Assembly (NCBI RefSeq): GCF_000756375.1
Contig: NZ_JNFD01000014.1
Coordinates: forward strand, 124,001-188,000
Length of the DNA: 64,000 bases
Reading direction: 5' to 3'
Source: Sphingopyxis sp. LC81
GTDB lineage: Bacteria; Pseudomonadota; Alphaproteobacteria; Sphingomonadales; Sphingomonadaceae
Part shown: positions 42,938-51,143 of the stretch, in pieces
Layout of the letters: every line of letters starts with the position of its first letter
Numbering within the stretch: position 1 is the first letter of the stretch
Made by a program: the position numbers and the translations under genes
Notes under the pieces: model-generated
Databases searched by the model: none
Told to the model about the DNA's origin: nothing
The model's input: only the letters and a program-made list of their open reading frames with translations

Positions 42938-43600
42938 ATGAAAGCCGAAATTCTCGCTGTCCTGCTTGGCAAGGTCCGCCCTTTCCGCGGTGACGATGAA
43001 CCGAGCGCCATCGGCAAGCTGCCGGTCGCGGACTTGGTCGCCGTCGGCGCGATGGGCCTTGCCGGCGACGAGCAGGCCGACCGCACGGTGCATGGCGGTA
43101 TCGACAAGGCGATCCATCATTATCCCGCCGATCATTATGACTGGTGGCGCGGGTATCTGGGCGATGCGCCGCTGCTCGACGCGCCCGGCGCGTTCGGCGA
43201 AAATATTTCGACGACCGGTTTCGATGAGGAAAATGTCTTTCTCGGCGACCGCTTCCGCCTCGGCACCGCGCTCGTCGAAGTGACGCAGGCGCGCCAGCCG
43301 TGCTGGAAACTCGACCACCGGTTTCAGGCCAAGGGGGTAATGGCGCAGGTCGTGAAGACGCGGCGGACGGGCTGGTATTACCGCGTGCTCGAACCCGGAC
43401 AGGTGCGGGCGGGCGATGCGCTCGACCTCGTCGAACGGCCCTATCCCGAATGGCCGCTGGCGTCGCTGTTCGCCTTGCTGATCGGCGGCGAGGCAAAGGA
43501 TCGTCCCGCGGACCTGCGCGCGCTCCGCGACGTGCCCGTGCTCGCCGAAACATGGAAGGTAAGGCGTGCCAAGCTCGCCGAGCAGTTCGGCGCGGATTAG
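42938..43600 (+). CDS. MOSC domain protein (YiiM-like)
   Basis: The 220-residue protein has the MOSC core (GLAGDEQADRTVHGGIDKAI, HYPADHYDWW, GAFGENISTTGF, LGTALVEVTQARQPCWKLD) with the conserved Cys and a C-terminal three-helix domain (PLASLFALLIGGEA). YiiM reduces N-hydroxylated bases such as 6-hydroxylaminopurine using a Mo cofactor. The start at 42938 fits the family. It ends 47 bases from the convergent glpD. Confidence 0.88.
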   Translation: MKAEILAVLLGKVRPFRGDDEPSAIGKLPVADLVAVGAMGLAGDEQADRTVHGGIDKAIHHYPADHYDWWRGYLGDAPLLDAPGAFGENISTTGFDEENVFLGDRFRLGTALVEVTQARQPCWKLDHRFQAKGVMAQVVKTRRTGWYYRVLEPGQVRAGDALDLVERPYPEWPLASLFALLIGGEAKDRPADLRALRDVPVLAETWKVRRAKLAEQFGAD

Positions 43601-43612
43601 GCCATCGCATAT

Positions 43613-43640
43613 TCATTCCGGCTTTCGCGGGAATGACGAA
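43613..43640. repeat. Dispersed palindromic repeat between MOSC and glpD genes
   Basis: TCATTCC (43613-43619) pairs with GGAATGA (43630-43636) around GGCTTTCGCG, a REP-like hairpin between two convergent genes. Its right arm TTCGCGGGAATGACGAA recurs at 19620-19636. It may also serve as a bidirectional terminator. Confidence 0.65.
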
Positions 43641-43647
43641 ATCAGGG

Positions 43648-45165
43648 CTATGCGGACTGCGCGAGGGGGCGTTTGGCTTCGAGCCAGACGGCGAGCTTCG
43701 CGACCTCATCGTCGCTGAAGTGCAGCCCCAGCTTGCTTCGCCGCCACAAGATATCGTCGGTCGTGCGCGCCCATTCGCGGTCAACCATCCACTGCACCTC
43801 GGCGGCGCTGAGTCCATGCGCGATCTCGCCGCCGAGCGCATCCCAATCCTCGGCCTGGCCGAGCCAGGCGCGCGCGTCGGTGCCATAGGCGCGGGTGATG
43901 CGGTCGACCGTCGCCGCGGTCAGGAAGGGGTAAGCGAGCTTATATTCGGCCTTGAGCGCCGCCACGCCGTTCGTCGGGAAATCGCCGCCGGGAAGCGGCG
44001 CCTTGGCGGTCCAATGCTTGGCCGACAGCGCCTCAACATGATCGACAAGTTCGTCGACCGCGGCCTCGGCGACATGGCGATAGCTGGTGATCTTGCCGCC
44101 ATAGATGGTGAGCAGCGGAGCGCCCTCGGTGAGGTCGAGGTCGATGCGATAGCCGCGCGTTGCGGCTTCGGGGCGGCCCGATCCGTCCTCGATCAGCGGC
44201 CGCACGCCCGAATAGGTCCAGACGACATCGGCGGGGGTAACAGGCGAGCGAAAATAGAGGCTGGCACCTTCGCACAGATAGGCGATTTCCTCGTCGCTCG
44301 CCTTCGCCTCGCTCGCCGGCCCGTCATGGTCCTGATCGGTCGTCCCGATCAGCGTGAAGTCGCGCTCATACGGAATGGCAAAAAAGATGCGTCCGTCGGG
44401 AAGCTGGAAGAAATAGGCATAGTCGTGCTCGAAGACCTTGCGCACGACGATATGCGAGCCGCGCACCAGCCGCATCTGATGGTCGGGTTCGGCGTCGGCG
44501 CGTTTGAGAAGGTCGAGCACCGCGGGCCCCGCGGCATTGACGATGCTGCGGCCGGAGAAGCGATATTGGTGGCCTTGATCGTCGCGCGCGTCGACGACCC
44601 ACAGGCCATCCTCGCAGCGCAGCATTTCGGCCCGCGTCCGCGTGCGGACGCGGGCGCCGCGATCGCCGGCATCGCGCGCGTTGAGCGCGACGAGCCGCGC
44701 GTCGTCGGCCCAGCCGTCCGAATATTCGAAGCCGTGCACATATTGCGGCTGGAGCGGGCCGCCCGCAATATGGCGACGTAGGTTGACCGAGCGCGTCGCG
44801 GGCAGTTTCTTGCGGCCCCCGATATGGTCGTAGAGGAAGAGGCCGAGCCGCAGCAGCCAGCGCGGACGCAGCCCGTCGCGATACGGCAGGACGAAGCGCA
44901 GCGGGCGGATGATGTGCGGCGCGATGCCCCACAATATTTCGCGTTCCTTCAATGCCTCGCGGACGAGGCCGAATTCATAATGTTCGAGGTAGCGCAGCCC
45001 GCCGTGGATCAGCTTGGTCGACTTCGACGAGGTGCCTTGAGCCAGATCGCCCGCCTCGAGCAGCAGCACCCGCGCGCCGCGTCCGGCGGCGTCGCGCGCG
45101 ACCCCCGCGCCGTTGACGCCGCCGCCGACGACGATGACATCATAGGGCGGGGGGGCGTCGTTCAT
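43648..45165 (-). CDS. glpD: Aerobic glycerol-3-phosphate dehydrogenase GlpD
   Basis: The 505-residue flavoprotein has the FAD motif VIVVGGGVNGAGVARDAAGRG (close to the start), KSTKLIHGGLRYLEHYEFG, a SWNP-type middle (AEMLRCEDGLWVVDARDD) and a C-terminal helical domain. GlpD oxidises glycerol-3-phosphate to dihydroxyacetone phosphate and feeds the quinone pool at the inner membrane. The start at 45165 (MNDAPPPYD) follows AGGAAACC. It diverges from zwf. No glpF or glpK is near. Confidence 0.94.
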   Translation of the reverse strand: MNDAPPPYDVIVVGGGVNGAGVARDAAGRGARVLLLEAGDLAQGTSSKSTKLIHGGLRYLEHYEFGLVREALKEREILWGIAPHIIRPLRFVLPYRDGLRPRWLLRLGLFLYDHIGGRKKLPATRSVNLRRHIAGGPLQPQYVHGFEYSDGWADDARLVALNARDAGDRGARVRTRTRAEMLRCEDGLWVVDARDDQGHQYRFSGRSIVNAAGPAVLDLLKRADAEPDHQMRLVRGSHIVVRKVFEHDYAYFFQLPDGRIFFAIPYERDFTLIGTTDQDHDGPASEAKASDEEIAYLCEGASLYFRSPVTPADVVWTYSGVRPLIEDGSGRPEAATRGYRIDLDLTEGAPLLTIYGGKITSYRHVAEAAVDELVDHVEALSAKHWTAKAPLPGGDFPTNGVAALKAEYKLAYPFLTAATVDRITRAYGTDARAWLGQAEDWDALGGEIAHGLSAAEVQWMVDREWARTTDDILWRRSKLGLHFSDDEVAKLAVWLEAKRPLAQSA

Positions 45166-45195
45166 GGTGCGGTTTCCTAAGCCAAGTCGGCCGCG

Positions 45196-45210
45196 CTTGC
45201 CAATGGCAAG
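45196..45210. promoter_or_regulatory. Palindrome between glpD and zwf
   Basis: CTTGCCAATGGCAAG is a perfect inverted repeat (6-bp arms, 3-base centre) 31 bases before glpD and 83 before zwf. It is a plausible operator for either gene; no regulator can be named. Confidence 0.3.
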
Positions 45211-45292
45211 ACATCGTATGCGGCTTACGTATGCGCGTTGCATTCGCTTCGTGTATCGCCCAATTCTTTGCAGATAATCCAAGGGGACGAAT

Positions 45293-46756
45293 GTGAGCGT
45301 GAAAGTCGAAACATTGGTGCTGTTCGGCGCGACGGGCGACCTGGCGCAGCGCATGCTCTTTCCCTCGCTTTACAATCTCCACCTCGACGGGCTGCTTGCC
45401 GATGCGCTGACGATTATCGGATCAGGGCGCTCGAAGATGGATCGCGCGGCGTTTCAGGCGCAGGTTCGCGATGCGCTGACCGAACATCTGCCCGCGGACC
45501 GCATCGAGGATGCGGGTGTCGCGGCCTTCCTCGATCGCATCGATTATTGTGCGATCGATGCCGGCGCGGGCACCGGTTATGATGAACTTGCCGCGCTGCT
45601 CGGCGACCGAATGGGCCGCCCGATCGGTGTCTATCTGTCGACCCCGCCGTCGATGTTCGGCCCGATCGCGCAGGGGCTGAAAGCCGCCGGCATCGCCTGC
45701 GCCGAATGCCGCATCGCGATGGAAAAGCCGATCGGCCACGACCTTGCTTCTTCGCGCGACGTCAACGCGCAGGTCGGCGACGCCTTTGCCGAGGACCGCG
45801 TGTTCCGCATCGACCATTATCTCGGCAAGGAGACAGTGCAGAATCTGCTCGCGCTGCGCTTTGCCAACATGCTCTTCGAGCCGCTGTGGAACGCGCAGGC
45901 GATCGACCATGTCCAGATCACCGTCGCCGAAACCGTCGGGCTCGAAGGCCGCGTATCCTATTATGACGGCGTCGGCGCATTGAAGGACATGGTGCAGAAC
46001 CATATGCTCCAGCTGCTCGCGATCATCGCGATGGAGCCGCCGTCGAGCGTCTCGTCGACCGCGGTGCGCGACGAGAAGGTGAAGTTGCTCCGCAGCTTGC
46101 GCAAGATGACCGCCGCCGACGTCAAGGCGCATAGCGTCAAGGGCCAGTACACCAGCGGCGCGGTGAACGGCGGCGCTGTCGCGGGCTATGCCGACGAACT
46201 CGGCAATCCGTCGAACACCGAAACCTTCGTCGCGCTCAAGGCCTATATCGACAATTGGCGCTGGAAGGGCGTGCCCTTTTACCTGCGCACGGGCAAGCGG
46301 ATGCCGCAGCGCAAGTCCGAGGTGCTGATCCAGTTCAAGCCGGTGCCGCACAATATCTTCGCGCGTGTCGGCGCGGGCAAACTCGATGCGAACAGCATGA
46401 TCATCAACCTCCAGCCCGAGGAGAATATCCGGGTCAAGGTGATGGCGAAGCAGCCGGGGCTCGACCGCGACGGTGTGAAGCTCAAAGAGGTGACGATGGA
46501 CGTCTCGCTCTCGCACAGCTTTGCCGGTGAGCGGCGGCGGATCGCGTACGAGCGCCTGCTGCTCGATTTCATCGAGGGCGACCAGACTTTGTTCGTCCGC
46601 CGCGACGAGGTCGAGGCGCAGTGGCAGTGGATCGATTCGATCCGCGACGCCTGGGCCGAAGTCGACATGGCGCCGCAGAATTACACCGCGGGCAGCTGGG
46701 GCCCGTCGAGCGCAATCGCGCTGATCGAACGCGACGGAGCGAGCTGGCATGATTGA
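45293..46756 (+). CDS. zwf: Glucose-6-phosphate 1-dehydrogenase
   Basis: The 487-residue protein has the NADP-binding LFGATGDLAQRMLFPSLY, substrate motif RIDHYLGKETVQNLLALRF and the C-terminal domain ending GSWGPSSAIALIERDG. It makes 6-phosphogluconolactone, the entry to the Entner-Doudoroff and pentose phosphate pathways. The start is a GTG at 45293 after AAGGGGA. edd and eda follow, but no pgl lies between. Confidence 0.95.
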   Translation: MSVKVETLVLFGATGDLAQRMLFPSLYNLHLDGLLADALTIIGSGRSKMDRAAFQAQVRDALTEHLPADRIEDAGVAAFLDRIDYCAIDAGAGTGYDELAALLGDRMGRPIGVYLSTPPSMFGPIAQGLKAAGIACAECRIAMEKPIGHDLASSRDVNAQVGDAFAEDRVFRIDHYLGKETVQNLLALRFANMLFEPLWNAQAIDHVQITVAETVGLEGRVSYYDGVGALKDMVQNHMLQLLAIIAMEPPSSVSSTAVRDEKVKLLRSLRKMTAADVKAHSVKGQYTSGAVNGGAVAGYADELGNPSNTETFVALKAYIDNWRWKGVPFYLRTGKRMPQRKSEVLIQFKPVPHNIFARVGAGKLDANSMIINLQPEENIRVKVMAKQPGLDRDGVKLKEVTMDVSLSHSFAGERRRIAYERLLLDFIEGDQTLFVRRDEVEAQWQWIDSIRDAWAEVDMAPQNYTAGSWGPSSAIALIERDGASWHD

Positions 46757-46762
46757 AGCCGC

Positions 46763-46944
46763 CCAAAACCTTCTCCCCTTGGGGGAGAAGGATACGAAGC
46801 CTTGTCGCGCAGCGACTAGGCGCAGTTGGATGAGGGTCTCTGTCGTTGCTTTCATCGCTGCCGTTCACACCCTCACCCAGCTTCGACTAGCGAGCAAGCT
46901 CGCAAGTCTGCGCATCCCTCTCCCCCAAGGGGAGAGGGTTTTGG
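46763..46944. repeat. MITE-like palindromic element between zwf and edd
   Basis: The ends are long inverted repeats: the left begins CCAAAACCTTCTCCCCTTGG (46763) and the right ends CCAAGGGGAGAGGGTTTTGG (46944), differing at few positions. Each arm is itself a CCCC-TTGG-GGGG hairpin. The 130-base middle has no gene. The element may act as a processing or attenuation hairpin between zwf and edd. Confidence 0.65.
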
Positions 46945-46951
46945 AATTGTC

Positions 46952-48793
46952 ATGACCACTCTCCACCCCACCATCGCCGCGGTCACCGACCGCATCATCG
47001 AGCGCAGCGCCCAACGCCGCGCCGCGTACCTCGCCCTGATGGACCGCCAGCGCGAGGCCGGCACCAACCGCGGCAACCTCTCGTGCGGCAACCTCGCGCA
47101 TGGCTTTGCCGCTTCGGGCGAAGACAAACCCGTCATCCGCACCGGCGCGGCAATGAATATCGGCATCGTCACCAGTTACAACGACATGCTCTCGGCGCAT
47201 CAGCCATATGGCCGCTATCCTGAGCAGATCAAACTCTTCGCGCGCGAAGTCGGCGCCACCGCGCAGGTCGCGGGCGGTGTTCCCGCGATGTGCGACGGCG
47301 TGACGCAGGGGCAGGCGGGCATGGACCTGTCGCTGTTCAGTCGCGACAATATCGCGCAGGGCACGGTGATTGCGCTCAGCCATGCGATGTTCGAGGGCGC
47401 GCTGCTCCTCGGCATTTGCGACAAGATCGTCCCCGGGCTGCTGATCGGGGCGCTGCGCTTCGGTCACCTGCCGCAGATCCTGATCCCCGCCGGGCCGATG
47501 CCCTCGGGACTCGCGAACAAGGAAAAGCAGCGCGTCCGCCAGCTCTACGCCGAGGGCAAGGCGACCCGCGACGAATTGCTCGAGGCCGAGGCTGCCTCCT
47601 ATCACGGTGCGGGCACCTGCACCTTCTACGGCACCGCGAACAGCAACCAGATGATGATGGAGCTGATGGGGCTCCACGTCCCCGGCAGCGCCTTCACCAA
47701 CCCCGGCACCAAGCTGCGGCAGGAACTGACGCGTGCCGCGGCGCATCGCGTTGCCGCGATCGGCTGGGACGGCGACGATTATCGTCCGCTGGCGCGCTGC
47801 ATCGATGAGAAAGCGATCGTCAACGCCGCGATCGGCCTGCTCGCGACCGGCGGCTCGACCAACCATGCGATCCATCTGCCCGCGATCGCGCGCGCGGCGG
47901 GGATCATCATCGACTGGCAGGATTTCGACGAGCTCAGCCACGCGGTGCCTTTGCTCGCGCGCGTCTATCCGAACGGCGCGGGCGATGTGAACAATTTCCA
48001 TGCCGCGGGCGGCATCGGCTATGTCGTGCGCGAACTGCTCGATGCCGGGCTGCTCCACGGCGATGTGCTCACCGTCGGCGGGACGATGGCAGATTATGCC
48101 GCTGAGCCCGTGTTGGTGAACGACGAGCTTCACTGGCAGGCGGCGCCCGCCGAGAGCCGCGACGATACGATGCTGCGCCCGGCCGCGGCGCCTTTCTCGC
48201 CTGACGGCGGGATGCGCCTGCTCGCGGGCAATCTCGGGCGCGCGATCATCAAGACGAGCGCGGTTGCCGAGGACCGCTGGACGATCGAGGCGCCGTGTCG
48301 GATCTTCGACACGCAGGACGCGGTGCTGGCGGCGTTCAAGGCGGGCGAGCTCGAACGCGACGTGATCGTCGTCGTGCGCTTCCAGGGGCCGCGCGCCAAC
48401 GGCATGCCCGAACTGCATAAGCTGACGCCCGCGCTCGGCGTTTTGCAGGACCGCGGTTTCCGCGTCGCCTTGCTCACCGACGGCCGCATGTCGGGCGCGA
48501 GCGGGAAAGTGCCTGCGGTGATCCACCTCTCTCCCGAGGCGCTGCCCGGTGCCGATGGGGTCAGCGGTCCGCTCGCCTTCCTCGTCGACGGCGACATCGT
48601 CCGTGTCTGCGCACGCAAGGGCGAGGTGCTCGCGCTCGTCGATCCCGATATCTGGGCCGCGCGCAGTCCCGCCGTCCCGCCGCCGCCCGCGGTTGGCGTC
48701 GGCCGCGAACTGTTCGCGCTGTTCCGCCACCATGCCGATGAAGCCGAAAAGGGCGGATCGGCGGTGCTCGCAGCGATGGAAACGGTGATCTGA
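46952..48793 (+). CDS. edd: 6-Phosphogluconate dehydratase
   Basis: The 613-residue protein is a full-length IlvD/Edd family [4Fe-4S] dehydratase: [72 protein letters not shown] and [19 protein letters not shown]. It converts 6-phosphogluconate to KDPG. The start at 46952 is the first ATG after the MITE-like element. eda follows 55 bases later. Confidence 0.95.
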   Translation: MTTLHPTIAAVTDRIIERSAQRRAAYLALMDRQREAGTNRGNLSCGNLAHGFAASGEDKPVIRTGAAMNIGIVTSYNDMLSAHQPYGRYPEQIKLFAREVGATAQVAGGVPAMCDGVTQGQAGMDLSLFSRDNIAQGTVIALSHAMFEGALLLGICDKIVPGLLIGALRFGHLPQILIPAGPMPSGLANKEKQRVRQLYAEGKATRDELLEAEAASYHGAGTCTFYGTANSNQMMMELMGLHVPGSAFTNPGTKLRQELTRAAAHRVAAIGWDGDDYRPLARCIDEKAIVNAAIGLLATGGSTNHAIHLPAIARAAGIIIDWQDFDELSHAVPLLARVYPNGAGDVNNFHAAGGIGYVVRELLDAGLLHGDVLTVGGTMADYAAEPVLVNDELHWQAAPAESRDDTMLRPAAAPFSPDGGMRLLAGNLGRAIIKTSAVAEDRWTIEAPCRIFDTQDAVLAAFKAGELERDVIVVVRFQGPRANGMPELHKLTPALGVLQDRGFRVALLTDGRMSGASGKVPAVIHLSPEALPGADGVSGPLAFLVDGDIVRVCARKGEVLALVDPDIWAARSPAVPPPPAVGVGRELFALFRHHADEAEKGGSAVLAAMETVI

Positions 48794-48848
48794 ACCCGAT
48801 CCGCTTGCCCCACGGGCAGGCGATGCAAAATTTTGAATGGAGTAGAGA

Positions 48849-49469
48849 ATGTCCGACAGCGGTATCGAGCAGATCATGCGTTTGGCGCCGGTCATCCCGG
48901 TGATCGTCATCGATCGCGTCGAGGATGCGGTGCCGATGGCCGAGGCGCTCGTCGCGGGCGGCCTTAAGGTGCTCGAAGTGACGATGCGCACGTCTGCGGC
49001 GCTCGATGCGATCAAGGCAATGAAATCGGTCCCGGGCGCCGTGGTCGGCGCAGGCACGGTGCTCAATCCCCGGATGCTCAAGGACGCGCTCGACGCGGGT
49101 TCCGAATTCATCGTTTCGCCAGGCCTTACCGACAGCCTCGGGCAGGCCGCGGTGACAAGCGGCATTCCCTTCCTCCCCGGCGTTGCCAATGCGTCGAACA
49201 TCATGGCGGGGCTCGACCTCGGGCTCGACAGCTTCAAATTCTTCCCCGCGGCGACGAGCGGCGGCATCCCGGCGCTGAAGGCGCTTTCGGGTCCGTTCGG
49301 CGGGATCAATTTCTGCCCGACCGGCGGCATCAGCGCCGCGACCGCGCCCGAATGGCTCGCGCTGGGGCCGGTGCTGTGCGTCGGCGGCAGCTGGGTGGTG
49401 CCCTCGGGACCGTTGGACCCCGCGCGGATCGAGGCACTCGCACGCGAGGCGGCAGCGCTCGCATCCTAA
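48849..49469 (+). CDS. eda: KDPG aldolase (Eda)
   Basis: The 206-residue class I aldolase has the catalytic Glu in VLEVTMRT, the Schiff-base Lys in [12 protein letters not shown] and the phosphate-binding [15 protein letters not shown]. It splits KDPG to pyruvate and glyceraldehyde-3-phosphate. glk, which sits between edd and eda in some sphingomonads, is absent here. An AATGGAGTAGAG ribosome region precedes the ATG. Confidence 0.94.
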   Translation: MSDSGIEQIMRLAPVIPVIVIDRVEDAVPMAEALVAGGLKVLEVTMRTSAALDAIKAMKSVPGAVVGAGTVLNPRMLKDALDAGSEFIVSPGLTDSLGQAAVTSGIPFLPGVANASNIMAGLDLGLDSFKFFPAATSGGIPALKALSGPFGGINFCPTGGISAATAPEWLALGPVLCVGGSWVVPSGPLDPARIEALAREAAALAS

Positions 49470-49562
49470 CCCGGACCCTGAATTGGGCGCATTGATAAAC
49501 GCCATCTTTACTGCCATCGTGCAGGAAAGGCGGCAATATAGCCGCTTGGTGGGGAGATGCGC

Positions 49563-51140
49563 GTGCCGAGGCCTCAGCCGCATTTGGAAGAAGTCCTGGC
49601 GTCCGAACCCGGACCGCATATCGCCGCGCTCTTCGATTTCGACGGTACGATCATCTCGGGCTACTCCGCGACCGCGATGCTGCGCGAGAAATTCCAGCGC
49701 CGCGAAATGTCGGTCGAGGAAATCGCCGAAACCGCGCAGGTGGTCGCGCAGCACAGTCTCGGCACCATCGGTTTTTCGGGGCTGATGTCGGGCGCCGCCA
49801 GATTCATGCGCGGCGTCGATGAGGAAAGCTTCATCGAATTCGGCGAGGAGCTCTACAAAAAACATATCGCGCGCAAGATTTATCCCGAGACGCGCGCGAT
49901 CATCGAGGCGCATCAGGCGAAGGGCCACCGCGTCGCGATCATCTCGTCGGCGACGATCTATCAGATCGAACCCACCGCGCGCGACCTTGGCATCACCGAC
50001 ATCAAATGCTCGGCCTATGAGATCGAGGACGGCGTCTTCACCGGCGAGATCATCCGCCCGCTCTGCTTCGGCGAAGGCAAGGTGCTCGCGGCCGAGGAAC
50101 TCGCCGCCGAATATGGCCTCGATCTGGGTCAGAGCTTTTTCTATTCGGACAGCGACGACGATATCGAACTGCTCGAACGCGTCGGCAAACCGCGCCCGCT
50201 CAACCCGAATTTGAAGCTCAAGGCGATCGCCGACGAGCATGGCTGGCCGGTGCAGCGCTTCGCGAGCCGCGGCACGCCGAGCTGGATCGATTATACGCGC
50301 ACCATCTATGCCACCGGCTCGCTCGTCGGCGCCTTCGCCGCAGGGCTGCCGATCTGGGCGCTGACACGCTCGCAGCGCGAGGCGGCGAATTTCTCGATCG
50401 GGCTGTTCGGCGACTTCGCGACCGCGATCACCGGGGTCGAACTGGAGGTCGAGGACGAAAAGCATCTCTGGTCGTCGCGCCCGTGCGTCTTCATCTTTAA
50501 CCACCAGAGCAAGGCGGATGTGATGATCCTTGCCAAGCTCATCCGCCGCGACATGGGCGGGGTGGGCAAGAAAGAGATCAAGGATATCCCCATCCTTGGC
50601 AAGCTGATGGAGTGGGGCGGCACGGTCTTTGTCGACCGCGCCGACGGCAAGAGCGCGATCAAGGCGATGGAGCCGCTCGTCGATGCGATCAAGATCGAAG
50701 GCAAATCGATCTGCATCTCGCCCGAGGGGACGCGCAGCCTGACGCCGAAACTCGAGCCGTTCAAGAAGGGCGCCTTCCACCTCGCGATGCAGGCCGGCGT
50801 GCCGATCGTCCCGATCGTGATCCACAATGCGACCGACGTCGCGCCGAAGAACGAGTTTGTGATGCGCCCCGCGACGGTGCGCGTCACCGTGCTGCCGCCG
50901 GTCGACACGTCGAAATGGAGCCCTCGGACGATCAATACACACGTCCGCGACGTGCGGAACAGGTTCCTTCGCACGCTCGGCCAGCCCGAGGAAAGCGCGG
51001 CAGAATCGGTCGCGGCCGAAGCGCCTTCCGAAACGAAGGCGGAAAAGCCGAAGCCAAAGAAGACGGCCGAGAAGAAATCGCCGGTGAAAAAGAAGGCGCC
51101 GCCCAAAAAACCGGCCGCCCGCAAGGGAAAGACCGGCTAA
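49563..51140 (+). CDS. HAD-IB phosphatase fused to PlsC-type acyltransferase
   Basis: The 525-residue protein has an N-terminal HAD-IB domain (ALFDFDGTIISGYSATAML, SSATIYQIEPTARDLG, YSDSDDDIELLERVG) and a C-terminal PlsC domain (IFNHQSKADVMILAKLI, CISPEGTRSLTPKLEPFKKG). It may couple lysophosphatidate acylation with phosphate removal. The GTG at 49563 is preferred because GGGGAG lies at proper spacing; ATG 49557 is too close. The last 45 residues are a Lys/Pro/Ala-rich basic tail. It heads a lipid operon. Confidence 0.85.
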   Translation: MPRPQPHLEEVLASEPGPHIAALFDFDGTIISGYSATAMLREKFQRREMSVEEIAETAQVVAQHSLGTIGFSGLMSGAARFMRGVDEESFIEFGEELYKKHIARKIYPETRAIIEAHQAKGHRVAIISSATIYQIEPTARDLGITDIKCSAYEIEDGVFTGEIIRPLCFGEGKVLAAEELAAEYGLDLGQSFFYSDSDDDIELLERVGKPRPLNPNLKLKAIADEHGWPVQRFASRGTPSWIDYTRTIYATGSLVGAFAAGLPIWALTRSQREAANFSIGLFGDFATAITGVELEVEDEKHLWSSRPCVFIFNHQSKADVMILAKLIRRDMGGVGKKEIKDIPILGKLMEWGGTVFVDRADGKSAIKAMEPLVDAIKIEGKSICISPEGTRSLTPKLEPFKKGAFHLAMQAGVPIVPIVIHNATDVAPKNEFVMRPATVRVTVLPPVDTSKWSPRTINTHVRDVRNRFLRTLGQPEESAAESVAAEAPSETKAEKPKPKKTAEKKSPVKKKAPPKKPAARKGKTG

Positions 51141-51143
51141 ACG

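Noticed and set aside
46865..49330. Minus-strand open frame of 821 residues
   Set aside because: Antisense shadow of edd and eda; its start falls in the MITE-like element.
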